DNA from: Luzula sylvatica
Lineage: Eukaryota; Streptophyta; Magnoliopsida; Poales; Juncaceae
Assembly: GCA_946800325.1 (NCBI GenBank)
Contig: OX326959.1
Coordinates: 30,418,527 to 30,482,526 of the forward strand
Direction of reading: 5' to 3'
Length of the DNA stretch: 64,000 nucleotides
This document shows, one piece after another, positions 11,200-25,323 of the stretch. Numbering within the stretch: the stretch's first letter is position 1; every line of letters starts with the position of its first letter. The notes under the pieces are model-generated. The model worked only from the letters and a program-made list of their open reading frames with translations, made no database searches and was not told where the DNA came from. Position numbers and translations under genes: made by a program.

Positions 11200-14100
11200 T
11201 GTTTTGAATCGAAAAACAAACTTTCTTAGTGTTTGTGAAATTTGGTGAAAAGTTGTGTAGTAAAAGATACGATACAAATGATCTAAAAACACGTTATTTG
11301 AACTCCTCAAAACGTTAAAATCTTGTTTTGAATCGAAAAATAAACTTCCTTAGTGTTTGTGAAATTTGGTGAAAAGTTATGTAGTAAAAGATACGATACA
11401 AATGATCTAAAAACACGTTATTTGAACTCCTCAAAGCGTTAAAATCTTGTTTTGAATCGAAAAACAAACTTTCTTAGTGTTTGTGAAATTTGGTGAAAAG
11501 TTGTGTAGTAAAAGATACGATACAAATGATCTAAAAACACGTTATTTGAACTCCTCAAAACGTTAAAATCTTGTTTTGAATCGAAAAATAAACTTCCTTA
11601 GTGTTTGTGAAATTTGGTGAAAAGTTATGTAGTAAAAGATACGATACAAATGATCTAAAAACACGTTATTTGAACTCCTCATAGCGTTAAAATCTTGTTT
11701 TGAATCGAAAAACAAACTTCCTTAGTGTTTGTGAAATTTGGTGAAAAGTTATGTAGTAAAAGATACGATACAAATGATCTAAAAACATGTTATTTGAACT
11801 CCTCAAAGCGTTAAAATCTTGTTTTGAATCTAAAAACAAACTTCCTTAGTGCTTGTGAAATTTGGTGAAAAGTTATGTAGTTAGATACAATACAAATGAT
11901 CTAAAAACACGTTATTTGAACTCCTCAAAGCGTTAAAATCTTGTTTTGAATCGAAAAAAAAACTTCCTTAGTGTTTGTGAAATTTGGTGAAAAGTTATGT
12001 AGTAAAAGATACGATACAAATGATCTAAAAACAAGTTATTTGAACTCCTCAAAGTGTTAAAATCTTGTTTTGAATCGAAAAACAAACTGTCATAGTGTTT
12101 ATGAAATTTGGTGAAAAGTTATGTAGTAAAAGATACGATACCAATGATCTAAAAACACGTTATTTGAACTCCTCAAAACGTTAAAATCTTGTTTTGAATC
12201 GAAAAATAAACTTCCTTAGTGTTTGTGAAATTTGGTGAAAAGTTATGTAGTAAAAGATACGATACAAATGATCTAAAAACACGTTATTTGAACTCCTCAA
12301 AGCGTTAAAATCTTGTTTTGAATCGAAAAACAAACTTCCTTAGTGTTTGTGAAATTTGGTGAAAAGTTATGTAGTAAAAGATACGATACAAATGATCTAA
12401 AAACACGTTATTTGAACTCCTCAAAGCGTTAAAATGTTGTTTTGAATCGAAAAATAAACTGCCTTAGTGTTTGTGAAATTTGGTGAAAAGTTCTGTAGTA
12501 AAAGATACAATACAAATGATCTAAAAACACGTTATTTGAACTCCTCAAAGCGTTAAAATCTTGTTTTGAATCGAAAAATAAACTTCCTTAGTGTTTGTGA
12601 AATTTGGTGAAAAGTTATGTAGTAAAAGATACGATACAAATGATCTAAAAACACGTTATTTGAACTCCTCATAGCGTTAAAATCTTGTTTTGAATCGAAA
12701 AACAAACTTCCTTAGTGTTTGTGAAATTTGGTGAAAAGTTATGTAGTAAAAGATACGATACAAATGATCTAAAAACATGTTATTTGAACTCCTCAAAGCG
12801 TTAAAATCTTGTTTTGAATCTAAAAACAAACTTTCTTAGTGTTTGTGTAATTTGGTGAAAAGTTATGTAGTAAAAGAAACGATACAAATGATCTAAAAAC
12901 ATGTTATTTGAACTCCTCAAAACGTTAAAATCTTGTTTTGAATCGAAAAATAAACTGCCTTAGTGTTTGTGAAATTTGGTGAAAATTTATGTAGTAAAAG
13001 GTACGATACAAATGATCTAAAAACACGTTATTTGAACTCCTCAAAGCGTTAAAATGTTGTTTTGAATCGAAAAACAAACTTCCTTAGTGTTTGTGAAATT
13101 TGGTGAAAAGTTATGTAGTAAAAAATACGATACAAATTATCTAAAAACATGTTATTTGAACTCCTCAAAGCGTTAAAATCTTGTTTTGAATCGAAAAACA
13201 AACTTTCTTAGTGTCTGTGAAATTTGGTGAAAAGTTCTGTAGTAAAAGATACAATACAAATGATCTAAAAACACGTTATTTGAACTCCTCAAAGCGTTAA
13301 AATCTTGTTTTGAATCGAAAAACAAACTTTCTTAGTGTTTGTGAAATTTGGTGAAAAGTTATGTAGTAAAAGATACGATACAAATGATCTAAAAACACGT
13401 TATTTGAACTCCTCAAAGCGTTAAAATCTTGTTTTGAATCGAAAAATAAACTTCCTTAGTGTTTGTGAAATTTGGTGAAAAGTTATGTAGTAAAAGATAC
13501 GATACAAATGATCTAAAAACACGTTATTTGAACTCCTCAAAGCGTTAAAATCTTGTTTTGAATCTAAAAACAAACTTTCTTAGTGTTTGTGAAATTTGGT
13601 GAAAAGTTATGTAGTAAAAGATACGATACAAATGATCTAAAAACATGTTATTTGAACTCCTCAAAGCGTTAAAATCTTGTTTTGAATCGAAAAACAAACT
13701 GTCATAGTGTTTGTGAAATTTGGTGAAAAGTTATGTAGTAAAAGATACGATACAAATGATCTAAAAACACGTTATTTGAATTCCTCAAAGCGTTAAAATG
13801 TTGTTTTGAATCGAAAAAAAAACTTCCTTAGTGTTTGTGAAATTTGGTGAAAACTTATGTAGTAAAAGATACGATACAAATTATCTAAAAACATGTTATT
13901 TGAACTCCTCAAAGCGTTAAAATCTTGTTTTGAATCGAAAAACAAACTTCCTTAGTGTTTGTGAAATTTGGTGAAAAGTTATGTAGTAAAAGATACGATA
14001 CAAATGATCTAAAAACACGTTATTTGAACTCCTCAAAGCGTTAAAATCTTGTTTTGAATCGAAAAACAAACTTTCTTAGTGTTTGTGAAATTTGGTGAAA

Positions 14101-16150
14101 AGTTATGTAGTAAAAGATACGATACAAATGATCTAAAAACACGTTATTTGAACTCCTCAAAGCGTTAAAATCTTGTTTTGAATCGAAAAATAAACTTCCT
14201 TAGTGTTTGTGAAATTTGGTGAAAAGTTATGTAGTAAAAGATACTATACAAATGATCTAAAAACATGTTATTTGAACTCCTCAAAGCGTTAAAATCTTGT
14301 TTTGAATCTAAAAACAAACTTCCTTAGTGCTTGTGAAATTTGGTGAAAAGTTATGTAGTAAAAGATACGATACAAATGATCTAAAAACACGTTATTTGAA
14401 CTCCTCATAGCGTTAAAATCTTGTTTTGAATCGAAAAACAAACTTCCTTAGTGTTTGTGAAATTTGGTGAAAAGTTATGTAGTAAAAGATACGATACAAA
14501 TGATCTAAAAACATGTTATTTGAACTCCTCAAAGCATTAAAATCTTGTTTTGAATCTAAAAACAAACTTTCTTAGTGTTTGTGAAATTTGGTGAAAAGTT
14601 ACGTTGTAAAAGAAACGATACAAACGATCTAAAAACATGTTATTTGAACTCCTCAAAACGTTAAAATCTTGTTTTGAATCGAAAAATAAACTTCCTTAAT
14701 GTTTGTGAAATTTGGTGAAAAGTTATGTAGTAAAAGATACGATACAAATGATCTAAAAACACGTTATTTGAACTGCTCATAGCGTTAAAATCTTGTTTTG
14801 AATCTAAAAACAAACTTCCTTAGTGTTTGTGAAATTTGGTGAAAAGTTATGTAGTAAAAATACGATACAAATGATCTACAAACATGTTATTTGAACTCCT
14901 CAAAGCTTTAAAATCTTGTTTTGAATCGAAAAACAAATTTCCTTACTGTTTGTGAAATTTGGTGAAAAGTTATGTAGTAAAAGATACGATACAAATGATC
15001 TAAAAACACGTTATTTGAATTCCTCAAAGCGTTAAAATGTTGTTTTGAATCGAGAAACAAACTTCCTTAGTGTTTGTGAAATTTGGTGAAACGTTATGTA
15101 GTAAAAGATACGATACAAATTATCTAAAAACATGTTATTTGAACTCCTCAAAGCGTTAAAATCTTGTTTTGAATCGAAAAACAAACTTTCTTAGTGTTTG
15201 TGAAATTTGGTGAAAATTTATGTAGTAAAAGATACGATACAAATGATCTAAAAACACGTTATTTGAACTCCTCAAAGCGTTAAAATCTTGTTTTGAATCG
15301 AAAAACAAACTTTCTTAGTGTTTGTGAAATTTGGTGAAAACTTGTGTAGTAAAAGATACGATACAAATGATCTAAAAACACGTTATTTGAACTCCTCAAA
15401 ACGTTAAAATCTTGTTTTGAATCGAAAAATAAACTTCCTTAGTGTTTGTGAAATTTGGTGAAAAGTTATGTAGTAAAAGATACGATACAAATGATCTAAA
15501 AACACGTTATTTGAACTCCTCATAGCGTTAAAATCTTGTTTTGAATCGAAAAACAAACTTCCTTAGTGTTTGTGAAATTTGGTGAAAAGTTATGTAGTAA
15601 AAGATACGATACAAATGATCTAAAAACATGTTATTTGAACTCCTCAAAGCGTTAAAATCTTGTTTTGAATCTAAAAACAAACTTCCTTAGTGCTTGTGAA
15701 ATTTGGTGAAAAGTTATGTAGTAAAAGATACGATACAAATGATCTAAAAACACGTTATTTGAACTCCTCAAAGCGTTAAAATCTTGTTTTGAATCGAAAA
15801 AAAAACTTCCTTAGTGTTTGTGAAATTTGGTGAAAAGTTATGTAGTAAAAGATACGATACAAATGATCTAAAAACAAGTTATTTGAACTCCTCAAAGTGT
15901 TAAAATCTTGTTTTGAATCGAAAAACAAACTGTCATAGTGTTTATGAAATTTGGTGAAAAGTTATGTAGTAAAAGATACGATACAAATGATCTAAAAACA
16001 CGTTATTTGAACTCCTCAAAACGTTAAAATCTTGTTTTGAATCGAAAAATAAACTTCCTTAGTGTTTGTGAAATTTGGTGAAAAGTTATGTAGTAAAAGA
16101 TACGATACAAATGATCTAAAAACACGTTATTTGAACTCCTCAAAGCGTTA
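11200..16150. repeat. Left arm of a 5-kb duplication (partner 20373-25323, spacing 9,173)
   Basis: The 122-bp marker (TTAGA at 11881 and 21054) and the GTTACGTTG marker (CGTTG at 14602 and 23775) are both exactly 9,173 bp apart. The stretch between and beyond them matches in monomer order, including the AAAAATACG 123-mers (14.86 and 24.03 kb) and the GAGAAAC monomers. 9,173 equals 74 x 124 minus 3, explained by the intervening short and long monomers. Beyond 16.15 kb the right arm has one additional monomer and soon two more, so collinearity continues with steps. Confidence 0.8.
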
Positions 16151-16979
16151 AAATGTTGTTTTGAATCGAAAAATAAACTGCCTTAGTGTTTGTGAAATTT
16201 GGTGAAAAGTTCTGTAGTAAAAGATACAATACAAATGATCTAAAAACACGTTATTTGAACTCCTCAAAGCGTTAAAATCTTGTTTTGAATCGAAAAATAA
16301 ACTTCCTTAGTGTTTGTGAAATTTGGTGAAAAGTTATGTAGTAAAAGAAACGATACAAATGATCTAAAAACATGTTATTTGAACTCCTCAAAACGTTAAA
16401 ATCTTGTTTTGAATCGAAAAATAAACTGCCTTAGTGTTTGTGAAATTTGGTGAAAAGTTATGTAGTAAAAGATACGATACAAATGATCTAAAAATACGTT
16501 ATTTGAACTCCTCAAAGCGTTAAAATGTTGTTTTGAATCGAAAAACAAACTTCCTTAGTGTTTGTGAAATTTGGTGAAAAGTTATGTAGTAAAAAATACG
16601 ATACAAATTATCTAAAAACATGTTATTTGAACTCCTCAAAGCGTTAAAATCTTGTTTTGAATCGAAAAACAAACTTTCTTAGTGTCTGTGAAATTTGGTG
16701 AAAAGTTCTGTTGTAAAAGATACAATACAAATGATCTAAAAACACGTTATTTGAACTCCTCAAAGCGTTAAAATCTTGTTTTGAATCGAAAAACAAACTT
16801 TCTTAGTGTTTGTGAAATTTGGTGAAAAGTTATGTAGTAAAAGATACGATACAAATGATCTAAAAACACGTTATTTGAACTCCTCAAAGCGTTAAAATCT
16901 TGTTTTGAATCGAAAAATAAACTTCCTTAGTGTTTGTGAAATTTGGTGAAAAGTTATGTAGTAAAAGATACTATACAAA

Positions 16980-19900
16980 TGATCTAAAAACATGTTATTT
17001 GAACTCCTCAAAGCGTTAAAATCTTGTTTTGAATCTAAAAACAAACTTCCTTAGTGCTTGTGAAATTTGGTGAAAAGTTATGTAGTAAAAGATACGATAC
17101 AAATGATCTAAAAACACGTTATTTGAACTCCTCAAAGCGTTAAAATCTTGTTTTGAATCGAAAAAAAAACTTCCTTAGTGTTTGTGAAATTTGGTGAAAA
17201 GTTATGTAGTAAAAGATACGATACAAATGATCTAAAAACAAGTTATTTGAACTCCTCAAAGTGTTAAAATCTTGTTTTGAATCGAAAAACAAACTGTCAT
17301 AGTGTTTATGAAATTTGGTGAAAAGTTATGTAGTAAAAGATACGATACAAATGATCTAAAAACACGTTATTTGAACTCCTCAAAACGTTAAAATCTTGTT
17401 TTGAATCGAAAAATAAACTTCCTTAGTGTTTGTGAAATTTGGTGAAAAGTTATGTAGTAAAAGATACGATACAAATGATCTAAAAACACGTTATTTGAAC
17501 TCCTCAAAGCGTTAAAATCTTGTTTTGAATCGAAAAACAAACTTCCTTAGTGTTTGTGAAATTTGGTGAAAAGTTATGTAGTAAAAGATACGATACAAAT
17601 GATCTAAAAACACGTTATTTGAACTCCTCAAAGCGTTAAAATGTTGTTTTGAATCGAAAAATAAACTGCCTTAGTGTTTGTGAAATTTGGTGAAAAGTTC
17701 TGTAGTAAAAGATACAATACAAATGATCTAAAAACACGTTATTTGAACTCCTCAAAGCGTTAAAATCTTGTTTTGAATCGAAAAATAAACTTCCTTAGTG
17801 TTTGTGAAATTTGGTGAAAAGTTATGTAGTAAAAGATACGATACAAATGATCTAAAAACACGTTATTTGAACTCCTCATAGCGTTAAAATCTTGTTTTGA
17901 ATCGAAAAACAAACTTCCTTAGTGTTTGTGAAATTTGGTGAAAAGTTATGTAGTAAAAGATACGATACAAATGATCTAAAAACATGTTATTTGAACTCCT
18001 CAAAGCGTTAAAATCTTGTTTTGAATCTAAAAACAAACTTTCTTAGTGTTTGTGTAATTTGGTGAAAAGTTATGTAGTAAAAGAAACGATACAAATGATC
18101 TAAAAACATGTTATTTGAACTCCTCAAAACGTTAAAATCTTGTTTTGAATCGAAAAATAAACTGCCTTAGTGTTTGTGAAATTTGGTGAAAAGTTATGTA
18201 GTAAAAGGTACGATACAAATGATCTAAAAACACGTTATTTGAACTCCTCAAAGCGTTAAAATGTTGTTTTGAATCGAAAAACAAACTTCCTTAGTGTTTG
18301 TGAAATTTGGTGAAAAGTTATGTAGTAAAAAATACGATACAAATTATCTAAAAACATGTTATTTGAACTCCTCAAAGCGTTAAAATCTTGTTTTGAATCG
18401 AAAAACAAACTTTCTTAGTGTCTGTGAAATTTGGTGAAAAGTTCTGTAGTAAAAGATACAATACAAATGATCTAAAAACACGTTATTTGAACTCCTCAAA
18501 GCGTTAAAATCTTGTTTTGAATCGAAAAACAAACTTTCTTAGTGTTTGTGAAATTTGGTGAAAAGTTATGTAGTAAAAGATACGATACAAATGATCTAAA
18601 AACACGTTATTTGAACTCCTCAAAGCGTTAAAATCTTGTTTTGAATCGAAAAATAAACTTCCTTAGTGTTTGTGAAATTTGGTGAAAAGTTATGTAGTAA
18701 AAGATACGATACAAATGATCTAAAAACACGTTATTTGAACTCCTCAAAGCGTTAAAATCTTGTTTTGAATCTAAAAACAAACTTTCTTAGTGTTTGTGAA
18801 ATTTGGTGAAAAGTTATGTAGTAAAAGATACGATACAAATGATCTAAAAACATGTTATTTGAACTCCTCAAAGCGTTAAAATCTTGTTTTGAATCGAAAA
18901 ACAAACTGTCATAGTGTTTGTGAAATTTGGTGAAAAGTTATGTAGTAAAAGATACGATACAAATGATCTAAAAACACGTTATTTGAATTCCTCAAAGCGT
19001 TAAAATGTTGTTTTGAATCGAAAAAAAAACTTCCTTAGTGTTTGTGAAATTTGGTGAAAACTTATGTAGTAAAAGATACGATACAAATTATCTAAAAACA
19101 TGTTATTTGAACTCCTCAAAGCGTTAAAATCTTGTTTTGAATCGAAAAACAAACTTCCTTAGTGTTTGTGAAATTTGGTGAAAAGTTATGTAGTAAAAGA
19201 TACGATACAAATGATCTAAAAACACGTTATTTGAACTCCTCAAAGCGTTAAAATCTTGTTTTGAATCGAAAAACAAACTTTCTTAGTGTTTGTGAAATTT
19301 GGTGAAAAGTTATGTAGTAAAAGATACGATACAAATGATCTAAAAACACGTTATTTGAACTCCTCAAAGCGTTAAAATCTTGTTTTGAATCGAAAAATAA
19401 ACTTCCTTAGTGTTTGTGAAATTTGGTGAAAAGTTATGTAGTAAAAGATACGATACAAATGATCTAAAAACACGTTATTTGAACTCCTCATAGCGTTAAA
19501 ATCTTGTTTTGAATCGAAAAACAAACTTCCTTAGTGTTTGTGAAAATTTGGTGAAAAGTTATGTAGTAAAAGATACGATACAAATGATCTAAAAACATGT
19601 TATTTGAACTCCTCAAAGCGTTAAAATCTTGTTTTGAATCTAAAAACAAACTTTCTTAGTGTTTGTGAAATTTGGTGAAAAGTTACGTAGTAAAAGAAAC
19701 GATACAAACGATCTAAAAACATGTTATTTGAACTCCTCAAAACGTTAAAATCTTGTTTTGAATCGAAAAATAAACTTCCTTAATGTTTGTGAAATTTGGT
19801 GAAAAGATATGTAGTAAAAGATACGATACAAATGATCTAAAAACACGTTATTTGAACTGCTCATAGCGTTAAAATCTTGTTTTGAATCTAAAAACAAACT

Positions 19901-21600
19901 TCCTTAGTGTTTGTGAAATTTGGTGAAAAGTTATGTAGTAAAAATACGATACAAATGATCTACAAACATGTTATTTGAACTCCTCAAAGCTTTAAAATCT
20001 TCTTTTGAATCGAAAAACAAATTTCCTTACTGTTTGTGAAATTTGGTGAAAAGTTATGTAGTAAAAGATACGATACAAATGATCTAAAAACACGTTATTT
20101 GAATTCCTCAAAGCGTTAAAATGTTGTTTTGAATCGAGAAACAAACTTCCTTAGTGTTTGTGAAATTTGGTGAAACGTTATGTAGTAAAAGATACGATAC
20201 AAATTATCTAAAAACATGTTATTTGAACTCCTCAAAGCGTTAAAATCTTGTTTTGAATCGAAAAACAAACTTTCTTAGTGTTTGTGAAATTTGGTGAAAA
20301 TTTATGTAGTAAAAGATACGATACAAATGATCTAAAAACACGTTATTTGAACTCCTCAAAGCGTTAAAATCTTGTTTTGAATCGAAAAACAAACTTTCTT
20401 AGTGTTTGTGAAATTTGGTGAAAAGTTGTGTAGTAAAAGATACGATACAAATGATCTAAAAACACGTTATTTGAACTCCTCAAAACGTTAAAATCTTGTT
20501 TTGAATCGAAAAATAAACTTCCTTAGTGTTTGTGAAATTTGGTGAAAAGTTATGTAGTAAAAGATACGATACAAATGATCTAAAAACACGTTATTTGAAC
20601 TCCTCAAAGCGTTAAAATCTTGTTTTGAATCGAAAAACAAACTTTCTTAGTGTTTGTGAAATTTGGTGAAAAGTTGTGTAGTAAAAGATACGATACAAAT
20701 GATCTAAAAACACGTTATTTGAACTCCTCAAAACGTTAAAATCTTGTTTTGAATCGAAAAATAAACTTCCTTAGTGTTTGTGAAATTTGGTGAAAAGTTA
20801 TGTAGTAAAAGATACGATACAAATGATCTAAAAACACGTTATTTGAACTCCTCATAGCGTTAAAATCTTGTTTTGAATCGAAAAACAAACTTCCTTAGTG
20901 TTTGTGAAATTTGGTGAAAAGTTATGTAGTAAAAGATACGATACAAATGATCTAAAAACATGTTATTTGAACTCCTCAAAGCGTTAAAATCTTGTTTTGA
21001 ATCTAAAAACAAACTTCCTTAGTGCTTGTGAAATTTGGTGAAAAGTTATGTAGTTAGATACGATACAAATGATCTAAAAACACGTTATTTGAACTCCTCA
21101 AAGCGTTAAAATCTTGTTTTGAATCGAAAAAAAAACTTCCTTAGTGTTTGTGAAATTTGGTGAAAAGTTATGTAGTAAAAGATACGATACAAATGATCTA
21201 AAAACAAGTTATTTGAACTCCTCAAAGTGTTAAAATCTTGTTTTGAATCGAAAAACAAACTGTCATAGTGTTTATGAAATTTGGTGAAAAGTTATGTAGT
21301 AAAAGATACGATACAAATGATCTAAAAACACGTTATTTGAACTCCTCAAAACGTTAAAATCTTGTTTTGAATCGAAAAATAAACTTCCTTAGTGTTTGTG
21401 AAATTTGGTGAAAAGTTATGTAGTAAAAGATACGAAACAAATGATCTAAAAACACGTTATTTGAACTCCTCAAAGCGTTAAAATCTTGTTTTGAATCGAA
21501 AAACAAACTTCCTTAGTGTTTGTGAAATTTGGTGAAAAGTTATGTAGTAAAAGATACGATACAAATGATCTAAAAACACGTTATTTGAACTCCTCAAAGC
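16980..21600. repeat. Left arm of a 4.6-kb duplication (partner 24789-29410, spacing 7,808/7,809)
   Basis: Shared markers at constant spacing include AAAAGGTACG, TGTGTAATTT, TTCTGTAG/GATACAATAC, the 125-bp monomer (19541 and 27349), the 122-bp monomer and the rare CGAAACAAAT (21433 and 29241). Spacing is 7,809 left of the 1-bp deletion near 26460 and 7,808 to its right. The left limit is the GATACTATAC difference near 16971; the right limit is the C77G difference near 21607. I see only a few private substitutions over 4.6 kb. Confidence 0.85.
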
Positions 21601-24600
21601 GTTAAAATGTTGTTTTGAATCGAAAAATAAACTGCCTTAGTGTTTGTGAAATTTGGTGAAAAGTTCTGTAGTAAAAGATACAATACAAATGATCTAAAAA
21701 CACGTTATTTGAACTCCCCAAAGCGTTAAAATCTTGTTTTGAATCGAAAAATAAACTTCCTTAGTGTTTGTGAAATTTGGTGAAAAGTTATGTAGTAAAA
21801 GATACGATACAAATGATCTAAAAACACGTTATTTGAACTCCTCATAGCATTAAAATCTTGTTTTGAATCGAAAAACAAACTTCCTTAGTGTTTGTGAAAT
21901 TTGGTGAAAAGTTATGTAGTAAAAGATACGATACAAATGATCTAAAAACATGTTATTTGAACTCCTCAAAGCGTTAAAATCTTGTTTTGAATCTAAAAAC
22001 AAACTTTCTTAGTGTTTGTGTAATTTGGTGAAAAGTTATGTAGTAAAAGAAACGATACAAATGATCTAAAAACATGTTATTTGAACTCCTCAAAACGTTA
22101 AAATCTTGTTTTGAATCGAAAAATAAACTGCCTTAGTGTTTGTGAAATTTGGTGAAAAGTTATGTAGTAAAAGGTACGATACAAATGATCTAAAAACACG
22201 TTATTTGAACTCCTCAAAGCGTTAAAATGTTGTTTTGAATCGAAAAACAAACTTCCTTAGTGTTTGTGAAATTTGGTGAAAAGTTATGTAGTAAAAAATA
22301 CGATACAAATTATCTAAAAACATGTTATTTGAACTCCTCAAAGCGTTAAAATCTTGTTTTGAATCGAAAAACAAACTTTCTTAGTGTCTGTGAAATTTGG
22401 TGAAAAGTTCTGTAGTAAAAGATACAATACAAATGATCTAAAAACACGTTATTTGAACTCCTCAAAGCGTTAAAATCTTGTTTTGAATCGAAAAACAAAC
22501 TTTCTTAGTGTTTGTGAAATTTGGTGAAAAGTTATGTAGTAAAAGATACGATACAAATGATCTAAAAACACGTTATTTGAACTCCTCAAAGCGTTAAAAT
22601 CTTGTTTTGAATCGAAAAATAAACTTCCTTAGTGTTTGTGAAATTTGGTGAAAAGTTATGTAGTAAAAGATACGATACAAATGATCTAAAAACACGTTAT
22701 TTGAACTCCTCAAAGCGTTAAAATCTTGTTTTGAATCTAAAAACAAACTTTCTTAGTGTTTGTGAAATTTGGTGAAAAGTTATGTAGTAAAAGATACGAT
22801 ACAAATGATCTAAAAACATGTTATTTGAACTCCTCAAAGCGTTAAAATCTTGTTTTGAATCGAAAAACAAACTGTCATAGTGTTTGTGAAATTTGGTGAA
22901 AAGTTATGTAGTAAAAGATACGATACAAATGATCTAAAAACACGTTATTTGAATTCCTCAAAGCGTTAAAATGTTGTTTTGAATCGAAAAAAAAACTTCC
23001 TTAGTGTTTGTGAAATTTGGTGAAAACTTATGTAGTAAAAGATACGATACAAATTATCTAAAAACATGTTATTTGAACTCCTCAAAGCGTTAAAATCTTG
23101 TTTTGAATCGAAAAACAAACTTCCTTAGTGTTTGTGAAATTTGGTGAAAAGTTATGTAGTAAAAGATACGATACAAATGATCTAAAAACACGTTATTTGA
23201 ACTCCTCAAAGCGTTAAAATCTTGTTTTGAATCGAAAAACAAACTTTCTTAGTGTTTGTGAAATTTGGTGAAAAGTTATGTAGTAAAAGATACGATACAA
23301 ATGATCTAAAAACACGTTATTTGAACTCCTCAAAGCGTTAAAATCTTGTTTTGAATCGAAAAATAAACTTCCTTAGTGTTTGTGAAATTTGGTGAAAAGT
23401 TATGTAGTAAAAGATACTATACAAATGATCTAAAAACATGTTATTTGAACTCCTCAAAGCGTTAAAATCTTGTTTTGAATCTAAAAACAAACTTCCTTAG
23501 TGCTTGTGAAATTTGGTGAAAAGTTATGTAGTAAAAGATACGATACAAATGATCTAAAAACACGTTATTTGAACTCCTCATAGCGTTAAAATCTTGTTTT
23601 GAATCGAAAAACAAACTTCCTTAGTGTTTGTGAAATTTGGTGAAAAGTTATGTAGTAAAAGATACGATACAAATGATCTAAAAACATGTTATTTGAACTC
23701 CTCAAAGCGTTAAAATCTTGTTTTGAATCTAAAAACAAACTTTCTTAGTGTTTGTGAAATTTGGTGAAAAGTTACGTTGTAAAAGAAACGATACAAACGA
23801 TCTAAAAACATGTTATTTGAACTCCTCAAAACGTTAAAATCTTGTTTTGAATCGAAAAATAAACTTCCTTAATGTTTGTGAAATTTGGTGAAAAGTTATG
23901 TAGTAAAAGATACGATACAAATGATCTAAAAACACGTTATTTGAACTGCTCATAGCGTTAAAATCTTGTTTTGAATCTAAAAACAAACTTCCTTAGTGTT
24001 TGTGAAATTTGGTGAAAAGTTATGTAGTAAAAATACGATACAAATGATCTACAAACATGTTATTTGAACTCCTCAAAGCTTTAAAATCTTGTTTTGAATC
24101 GAAAAACAAATTTCCTTACTGTTTGTGAAATTTGGTGAAAAGTTATGTAGTAAAAGATACGATACAAATGATCTAAAAACACGTTATTTGAATTCCTCAA
24201 AGCGTTAAAATGTTGTTTTGAATCGAGAAACAAACTTCCTTAGTGTTTGTGAAATTTGGTGAAACGTTATGTAGTAAAAGATACGATACAAATTATCTAA
24301 AAACATGTTATTTGAACTCCTCAAAGCGTTAAAATCTTGTTTTGAATCGAAAAACAAACTTTCTTAGTGTTTGTGAAATTTGGTGAAAATTTATGTAGTA
24401 AAAGATACGATACAAATGATCTAAAAACACGTTATTTGAACTCCTCAAAGCGTTAAAATCTTGTTTTGAATCGAAAAACAAACTTTCTTAGTGTTTGTGA
24501 AATTTGGTGAAAAGTTGTGTAGTAAAAGATACGATACAAATGATCTAAAAACACGTTATTTGAACTCCTCAAAACGTTAAAATCTTGTTTTGAATCGAAA

Positions 24601-25323
24601 AATAAACTTCCTTAGTGTTTGTGAAATTTGGTGAAAAGTTATGTAGTAAAAGATACGATACAAATGATCTAAAAACACGTTATTTGAACTCCTCATAGCG
24701 TTAAAATCTTGTTTTGAATCGAAAAACAAACTTCCTTAGTGTTTGTGAAATTTGGTGAAAAGTTATGTAGTAAAAGATACGATACAAATGATCTAAAAAC
24801 ATGTTATTTGAACTCCTCAAAGCGTTAAAATCTTGTTTTGAATCTAAAAACAAACTTCCTTAGTGCTTGTGAAATTTGGTGAAAAGTTATGTAGTAAAAG
24901 ATACGATACAAATGATCTAAAAACACGTTATTTGAACTCCTCAAAGCGTTAAAATCTTGTTTTGAATCGAAAAAAAAACTTCCTTAGTGTTTGTGAAATT
25001 TGGTGAAAAGTTATGTAGTAAAAGATACGATACAAATGATCTAAAAACAAGTTATTTGAACTCCTCAAAGTGTTAAAATCTTGTTTTGAATCGAAAAACA
25101 AACTGTCATAGTGTTTATGAAATTTGGTGAAAAGTTATGTAGTAAAAGATACGATACAAATGATCTAAAAACACGTTATTTGAACTCCTCAAAACGTTAA
25201 AATCTTGTTTTGAATCGAAAAATAAACTTCCTTAGTGTTTGTGAAATTTGGTGAAAAGTTATGTAGTAAAAGATACGATACAAATGATCTAAAAACACGT
25301 TATTTGAACTCCTCAAAGCGTTA
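20373..25323. repeat. Right arm of the 9,173-bp-spaced duplication
   Basis: This is the partner of 11200-16150. It overlaps the left arm of the 7,808-bp duplication, so 20.4-21.6 kb belongs to both. Private differences include GATACGATAC rather than GATACAATAC after the 122-bp marker, and an extra monomer at about 25.32-25.45 kb. No non-satellite sequence is present. Confidence 0.8.

Larger units (their letters stand above)
6510..14600. repeat. 32-monomer higher-order repeat, 3,955 bp, about 2 copies
   Basis: Markers recur at exactly 3,955 bp: the 113-bp monomer (6806 and 10761), the 122-bp monomer (7911 and 11866), the rare GATACCAAT (CCAAT at 8186 and 12141), and the TTTATG/AAAAGGTACG monomer near 9028 and 12983. 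The length equals 32 x 124 minus 11 minus 2. The match starts near 6510 and fails near 14590, where GTTACGTTG replaces GTTATGTAG. Copies differ by very few bases, far fewer than adjacent monomers do. The left boundary falls in the chimeric monomer at 6434-6557. Confidence 0.9.
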
